Shown piece by piece: positions 62,913 through 64,000 of a stretch of DNA of 64,000 nucleotides. The position numbers and the translations under genes are program-made. Under the pieces are notes generated by a model. It saw only the letters and a list, made by a program, of their open reading frames with translations. It was not told where the DNA came from and searched no databases. The first letter of the stretch is position 1, and every line of letters starts with the position of its first letter. Source of the stretch: UBA1351 sp965140555 (lineage in GTDB: Bacteria; Bacillota; Clostridia; Lachnospirales; Vallitaleaceae); contig OZ223259.1 of assembly GCA_965140555.1 (NCBI GenBank), positions 3,100,001 to 3,164,000 of the forward strand. The letters are read 5' to 3'.

Positions 62913-63380
62913 ATGGGAGATATGTTGGTTAATTTATTATTGGTGGAAGAACGGCTGGAGAAAAAGAATGCATTGAAACAGAAAGGGATTTTGATTCGAC
63001 GGGGCATTGCACCGGAGAAGCGAACCCTCATGAGATGGGTTGAGGAGCATTTTGGAGAAAAATGGGCAACAGAAGTTGAGATTGCTTATCACAATAAGCC
63101 AGTGACGTGTTATGTTGCCGTTAAGGATGGAGAACCGGTTGGCTTTGCCTGTTATGAAGCAACCAATAAGTGTTTCTTCGGGCCTACAGGGGTTGATGAA
63201 AATCAGCGAGGTCTAGGAATTGGCGAAGTCTTACTGTGTGATGCACTTCTAGGATTGAAAGAACTAGGTTATGCTTATGGTATTATTGGGGGAGCCGGAC
63301 CGATTGGTTTTTATCAAAAGGTGTGTCAGGCCATGGTCATTGAACATGATACCCCAAATATTTATCAAACTATGTTATAA
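62913..63380 (+). CDS. GNAT-family N-acetyltransferase
   Basis: 155 residues from the ATG at 62913 (ATAAGGAGGAAATCTTT before it); an in-frame ATG at 62841 is not supported. The acetyl-CoA site reads G-V-D-E-N-Q-R-G-L-G-I-G-E-V-L-L near residues 98-113, followed by a late I-I-G-G-A-G-P-I-G-F-Y strand. Substrate unknown. Upstream 62759-62912 holds no clear signal. Confidence 0.85.
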   Translation: MGDMLVNLLLVEERLEKKNALKQKGILIRRGIAPEKRTLMRWVEEHFGEKWATEVEIAYHNKPVTCYVAVKDGEPVGFACYEATNKCFFGPTGVDENQRGLGIGEVLLCDALLGLKELGYAYGIIGGAGPIGFYQKVCQAMVIEHDTPNIYQTML

Positions 63381-63402
63381 ATCGGGAAAAGGATGTTGAC
63401 GA

Positions 63403-64000
63403 ATGGTAAATAAAGTAACAATTGTAATAACAGGTGCATCATCAGGAATCGGAAAAGAAACGGCTATACAATTGGCTCGAATGGGCCATCGTGTGTTTGC
63501 CTGTGCTAGAAATATAAAGGCCATGCAGGAACTTGAACAATATGGGATTGAGCCTGTCTATATGGATATCACATCGGATGCCTCTGTTTGCCAAGGGATT
63601 GATTTGATTATGACAAAGGTTATGACGATCGATGTGCTTATTAATAATGCGGGCTACGGAGAGTATGGGATGATAGAAGAGGTTTCTATAGATGATGCCA
63701 AGAGACAGTTTGATGTTAATCTATTTGGAGTGGCAAGAGTCAACCAGGCCGTACTGCCTATTATGCGAAAGCATCGAAAAGGACGTGTGATTATGGTGTC
63801 TTCCATGGCATCTCATATTGCTACCTTAGGATCCGGATGGTACAGTGCCAGTAAACATGCATTAAGAGCTATGGCACAAGCACTACGCATGGAAGTTAAA
63901 GATCTTGGCATTGACGTGATAGAAATAGAACCGGGACCGGTGAATACCGGTTTTGATCGTATAAGTCGAAAATCTTTTGTTGAAAGAAAGCATTATAGGG
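63403..64000 (+). CDS. Short-chain dehydrogenase/reductase (cut by window edge)
   Basis: 199 codons are visible; the 3' end lies outside. The ATG follows AAAAGGATGTTGACGA. Classical SDR motifs: I-T-G-A-S-S-G-I-G (cofactor site), L-I-N-N-A-G, the catalytic Ser in M-V-S-S-M and Y-S-A-S-K, then E-P-G-P-V. NAD(P)-linked oxidoreductase; the substrate cannot be told. The GNAT gene ends 22 nt before it, so the two may be co-transcribed. Confidence 0.9.
   Translation, partial: MVNKVTIVITGASSGIGKETAIQLARMGHRVFACARNIKAMQELEQYGIEPVYMDITSDASVCQGIDLIMTKVMTIDVLINNAGYGEYGMIEEVSIDDAKRQFDVNLFGVARVNQAVLPIMRKHRKGRVIMVSSMASHIATLGSGWYSASKHALRAMAQALRMEVKDLGIDVIEIEPGPVNTGFDRISRKSFVERKHYR

Noticed and set aside
1..64000. 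CRISPR arrays, tRNA or rRNA genes
   Set aside because: No regularly spaced repeats or recognisable tRNA/rRNA segments were seen on reading the gene-free stretches; a covariance-model scan would be needed to exclude small RNAs.

Overview
The window looks like a chromosomal segment of a low-to-mid GC, Gram-positive, saccharolytic Clostridia-type bacterium (Lachnospirales-like; the genus is my guess). The reasons are strong AGGAGG-type ribosome binding sites, lipoprotein and SLH surface proteins, PrsW/ECF regulation, YesM/YesN two-component regulators, and several CUT1 sugar importers without dedicated ATPases. No rRNA, tRNA, CRISPR array, transposase or complete mobile element was found.

Layout. 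(1) 1-5250 is an accessory, visibly AT-richer segment. It holds three consecutive genes that each carry a HEPN-type R-X4-6-H motif (an Abi_C-like gene cut by the window edge, a TIGR02391/Ymh-like gene, an ApeA-like gene). These are followed by a decayed Dam-type methyltransferase, two unknown small genes and an ASCH gene. Two near-identical 65-nt direct repeats bracket the last part. (2) 5490-7695: an unknown anchored protein, YaaA and a nucleotidyltransferase-fold protein. (3) 7820-13149: a NEW3-domain surface protein, ABC ATPase, ABC permease, ECF sigma factor and anti-sigma in one tight operon with an ECF-like promoter in front, and a convergent PrsW intramembrane protease. (4) 13394-21380: a frameshifted DUF2264 gene, a cystine/dicarboxylate-type symporter, an SLH protein, an acidic lipoprotein, a phosphoesterase and a glycerate kinase. 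(5) 21453-34510: a hemicellulose locus with GH2, GH3, GH67 alpha-glucuronidase, an aldouronate-type importer (two permeases plus binding protein) and GH29. (6) 34757-40565: a baeRF-type protein, a flavin disulfide oxidoreductase, a DUF1499 protein, a 36-residue membrane peptide, a threonine-aldolase-like enzyme and an M29 aminopeptidase. (7) 40790-50989: a LacI-controlled starch/maltodextrin locus with GH13 neopullulanase, MalEFG-type importer, lipoprotein alpha-amylase and glycogen-debranching enzyme. (8) 50997-54423: Nudix, TcdA, beta-carbonic anhydrase and a MASE3-GGDEF cyclase. (9) 54636-62758: a third CUT1 importer followed by a membrane-anchored binding protein, a YesM-like histidine kinase and a YesN-like AraC response regulator. 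(10) 62913-64000: a GNAT acetyltransferase and an SDR gene cut by the right edge.

How the genes work together. Extracellular amylase would cut starch to maltodextrins, MalEFG would import them, and cytoplasmic GH13 and debranching enzymes would finish the job under LacI repression; matching operator half-sites lie before both the regulator and the first enzyme gene. The hemicellulose locus would import aldouronates and split them inside the cell with GH67 and GH3. The third importer appears to be wired to its own sensing cassette. In both the maltodextrin and the third importer operons a strong stem-loop sits between the binding-protein gene and the permease genes, which would favour excess binding protein. 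The most unusual content is the left-edge HEPN cluster with its repeat-flanked, partly decayed neighbourhood.
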